A DNA stretch of 64,000 bases, taken from Pseudomonadota bacterium. GTDB taxonomy: Bacteria; Desulfobacterota; Binatia; Binatales; Binataceae. Numbering within the stretch: the first letter of the stretch is position 1; every line of letters begins with the position of its first letter. The stretch is taken from positions 1 through 64,000 of the forward strand of contig JAJPIF010000023.1 in NCBI GenBank assembly GCA_021324885.1, in the 5' to 3' direction. Positions 61,805-64,000 of this stretch are shown piece after piece. A model generated the notes under the pieces. The model was given only the letters and a program-made list of their open reading frames with translations. It made no database searches and was not told the DNA's origin. The position numbers and the translations under genes were made by a program.

Positions 61805-63667
61805 ATGGAGGAAGTGGAAAAAAGCGCGCGCGCACCCGCCGCCTACGACTGGGGTCTGGTCCGATGGATCTGGACCTTTGTGCGCCCTTATCGAGGGTTG
61901 TTTATCACCTCGATCGTGCTGATGCCGCTGAACACCTGCTTCTCGCTGGCGCAGCCGTACATGATCAAATTGACCGTGGACCTGTTTCTCTCGCCGCGCC
62001 CCTCGCACCGCCCGCCCGCCTGGCTGGCGCCAATCCTGCGCGCCGCCGGCTCCCATGGACTGGCCGCGATGGGCGTGGTTTACGCGCTGTTGTTGATCGG
62101 CGAGTTCACCACTTTTTTCGGACAGTTCTACCTGACCAACATGGTGGCGCAGTACAGCCTTTCGGATTTGCGAATGGCGTTGTTCGAACGGGTCGAACGG
62201 CTGCCCATGGCGTTTTTCGATCGCAACCCGGTGGGTCGGCTGGTCAGCCGCATGACCACCGATATCGACGCGATCAACGAGATGTTCGGCGCCGGCTCGC
62301 TCACTTTGCTGATCGACATGCTGACCCTCAGCGGCATCATCATAATCATGTTGACGCTGAGCTTTCGGCTCGCGCTGTGGGCGCTGATATCGATTCCGCC
62401 GTTGCTGATGATCATCCGCTTCTTCCAGGTCAGGGCGCGCGTGGTTTACGGCCAGATCCGCGACCGCCTTGCCGCGCTCAACTCGTACCTGTCCGAAGCG
62501 ATCGGCGGTGTTTCAATCGTCCAACTGTTCACCCGTCAGGTCGAAACGGCGCGCGAATTCGACGTGCTCAACCAGCGCAGCCGCGACTCCCAGATGATGG
62601 CGAACGTGTACGAGGCGGGGCTGTTTTCCACCATTGAAACGATCAGCACGATCACGATCGGCATAATCCTGTGGATCGGCGGCGGGGAAGCGATGCATCG
62701 CCTGATCGGCCTCGGCACGCTGTTCGCCTTCATCGAATATGCCCAGAAATTCTTCCTGCCTTTGCGTGACGTTTCTTCCAAGTACACCGTTCTGCAATCG
62801 GCGCTGGCCTCCGCCGAACGGCTGGAAGCGCTGATGCGCGAGCCGATTACGATTCAGACTCCCCAGCGCCCGCGCACGCCGGCGTTGAGGTCCGGCCATA
62901 TCGTGTTCGATAATGTGAGCTTCTCCTACCGCCGCGGCGATCCCGTGCTGAAAGGGCTCAGCTTTGAAATCGAGCCCGGACGCAAGGTCGCAATCGTCGG
63001 CGCCACCGGCTCCGGCAAGTCGACCATCATCAAGCTGCTCAACCGCTTTTACGATGTCGAGGGGGGACGGATTTTAGTGGACGGCGTCGACGTCAGGAAT
63101 TGGGATCTGCGCGAACTGCGGCGCACAATCGGATTGGTGCAGCAGGACGTGCAGATTTTTACCGGCAGCATCCTTGATAATGTCCGCCTGGGCCGCCTTG
63201 ATCTGGACGAGAGCAGCATCCTGAAGGCGCTGGAGCGCGCGCAGGCGCTGAGTTTCGTGCAGCGGCTGCCCGCGCGTTTGCACGAAGACCTGCGCGAGCG
63301 CGGCTCCAATCTGTCGGCCGGCCAGCGCCAGCTCCTGTCGTTTGCGCGCGCGCTGGCCTACGATCCCAGGATACTGGTCATGGACGAGGCCACCTCCAGC
63401 GTCGACAGCGAAACCGAACGGCTGATCCAAATCGCGCTGACGGAACTGCTTACCGGGCGCACAGCGCTGATCGTGGCCCATCGTCTGTCCACGATCGAGA
63501 AAGCCGACCGGATCATGGTCCTGAGCCACGGCGAGTTGCGCGAAAGCGGCACTCACGAACAACTGCTGGCATCTCGCGGGCTTTACTATCGCCTGTTCGA
63601 GCTTCAGTACGCGCGCTTTCGGGCTGGCAGCGCCGCCACCGGCCTCGAAGGTCCCAACGGCCGGTGA
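61805..63667 (+). CDS. ABC exporter half-transporter with canonical ATP site (TM288-like)
   Basis: A 620-residue half-transporter with six helices (about 30-330) and a complete nucleotide-binding domain: Walker A GATGSGKST, signature LSAGQRQL and Walker B MDEATSSVD with the catalytic Glu. Together with the preceding gene it forms an asymmetric exporter. ATG 61805 is favoured; TTG 61799 would overlap the upstream stop. Confidence 0.88.
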   Translation: MEEVEKSARAPAAYDWGLVRWIWTFVRPYRGLFITSIVLMPLNTCFSLAQPYMIKLTVDLFLSPRPSHRPPAWLAPILRAAGSHGLAAMGVVYALLLIGEFTTFFGQFYLTNMVAQYSLSDLRMALFERVERLPMAFFDRNPVGRLVSRMTTDIDAINEMFGAGSLTLLIDMLTLSGIIIIMLTLSFRLALWALISIPPLLMIIRFFQVRARVVYGQIRDRLAALNSYLSEAIGGVSIVQLFTRQVETAREFDVLNQRSRDSQMMANVYEAGLFSTIETISTITIGIILWIGGGEAMHRLIGLGTLFAFIEYAQKFFLPLRDVSSKYTVLQSALASAERLEALMREPITIQTPQRPRTPALRSGHIVFDNVSFSYRRGDPVLKGLSFEIEPGRKVAIVGATGSGKSTIIKLLNRFYDVEGGRILVDGVDVRNWDLRELRRTIGLVQQDVQIFTGSILDNVRLGRLDLDESSILKALERAQALSFVQRLPARLHEDLRERGSNLSAGQRQLLSFARALAYDPRILVMDEATSSVDSETERLIQIALTELLTGRTALIVAHRLSTIEKADRIMVLSHGELRESGTHEQLLASRGLYYRLFELQYARFRAGSAATGLEGPNGR

Positions 63668-64000
63668 AACGCGTGGCCGCCCCAAACCAGGTGCGCGGTA
63701 AACTGACCCTCAAGCTCCTCCTTGGCCTGTGCGCGATTTCATTTTGCGGATGCGAAATCGGCTATATCGCCCATGGCGCTTATGCCGAGGCTCGCCTGTT
63801 GTGGAACCGCCGTCCAATCGAACAGGTTTTGGAAAAGAGGGATCTCAAGCCGGAGATCCGCGACAAGCTCCAGATGGTCCTGCAGGTGCGCCGTTTTGCC
63901 GAAGATCGGTTGGGAGAAAACGTGGGCGGCTCTTACACAACCGTCACCCCGGTCGAGCAATGGGCGGTCACGTGGGTCCTGATGGCGGCGCAGCCCGATC
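63664..64000 (+). CDS. PF10023-family aminopeptidase, N-terminal part
   Basis: A GTG-started frame that overlaps the ABC gene stop by four bases and runs off the window (112 codons visible). After a signal-peptide-like segment ending in a lipobox-like CGC, it reads GYIAHGAYAEARLLWNRRPI, then QVLEKRDL and VRRFAEDRLG, the N-terminal pattern of PF10023 predicted aminopeptidases (zinc site further on, not seen). It is likely lipid-anchored in the periplasm. Confidence 0.7.
   Translation, partial: MKRVAAPNQVRGKLTLKLLLGLCAISFCGCEIGYIAHGAYAEARLLWNRRPIEQVLEKRDLKPEIRDKLQMVLQVRRFAEDRLGENVGGSYTTVTPVEQWAVTWVLMAAQPD

Noticed and set aside
59865-61835. 656-codon open frame on the minus strand
   Set aside because: Antisense shadow of the first ABC half-transporter; no recognisable motif.
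1-64000. CRISPR arrays, tRNAs, insertion sequences, prophage genes
   Set aside because: No regularly spaced direct repeats, no cloverleaf-like tRNA signals, and no transposase, integrase or phage structural motifs were seen on reading.

Overview
The window is 64 kb of GC-rich chromosomal DNA (roughly 60-65 % G+C by eye) from a Gram-negative bacterium. MurE carries the DNPR signature for meso-diaminopimelate, and there is a lipopolysaccharide-type glycosyltransferase next to MsbA-like exporters. The left half is rich in luciferase-like flavin monooxygenases, short-chain dehydrogenases, acyl-CoA enzymes and alpha/beta hydrolases. The division and cell-wall cluster has a deltaproteobacteria-like flavour. 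Together these suggest an uncultured lineage such as Binatota (Desulfobacterota_B) or a relative; this placement is an inference, not something the sequence proves.

Layout. 1-151: the 3' part of a 5S rRNA and a perfect terminator, so an rRNA operon lies just to the left. 152-6260: a Baeyer-Villiger monooxygenase, a membrane methyltransferase, a lytic transglycosylase, an orphan PAS histidine kinase and a small phosphoesterase. 6314-13385: a well-defined promoter followed by seven co-directional genes: an alpha/beta-fold protein lacking its nucleophile and acid, a luciferase-like monooxygenase, two tandem VOC proteins, an SDR, an acyl-CoA synthetase and an HSL-type esterase. This looks like one uncharacterised oxidative pathway. 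13605-22010: DUF4239 protein, F420-type monooxygenase, MsrA, a glutaryl-CoA dehydrogenase divergent from a LysR regulator, a PEBP protein, a GT87 transferase and an ammonium transporter. 22024-35849: TreY, a type III polyketide synthase coupled to an isoprenylcysteine-methyltransferase-like protein, SDRs, a LigD-type ligase-polymerase, a tryptophanase-family lyase, a double hot-dog dehydratase and a cytochrome P450 stub.

36036-50551 (all on the minus strand) is the dcw cluster, in transcription order mraZ-rsmH-ftsL-ftsI-murE-mraY-ftsW-murG-murC-murB-ftsQ-ftsA-ftsZ. Many genes are coupled by ATGA overlaps. Upstream of mraZ are three perfectly phased MraZ boxes. murF and murD are absent from their usual places, FtsQ looks POTRA-less, and FtsZ appears to end in two C-terminal peptides.

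50744-57306: a small membrane protein, a P-loop ATPase of unrecognised function with a possible zinc site, a di-haem oxidoreductase, a small hypothetical and a DUF4838 protein. 57364-64000: Mrp/ApbC, a PolB-like exonuclease, a GT2 glycosyltransferase, a heterodimeric ABC exporter with one degenerate ATP site, and the start of a PF10023 aminopeptidase that runs off the end. No tRNA, CRISPR array, insertion sequence or prophage was recognised.
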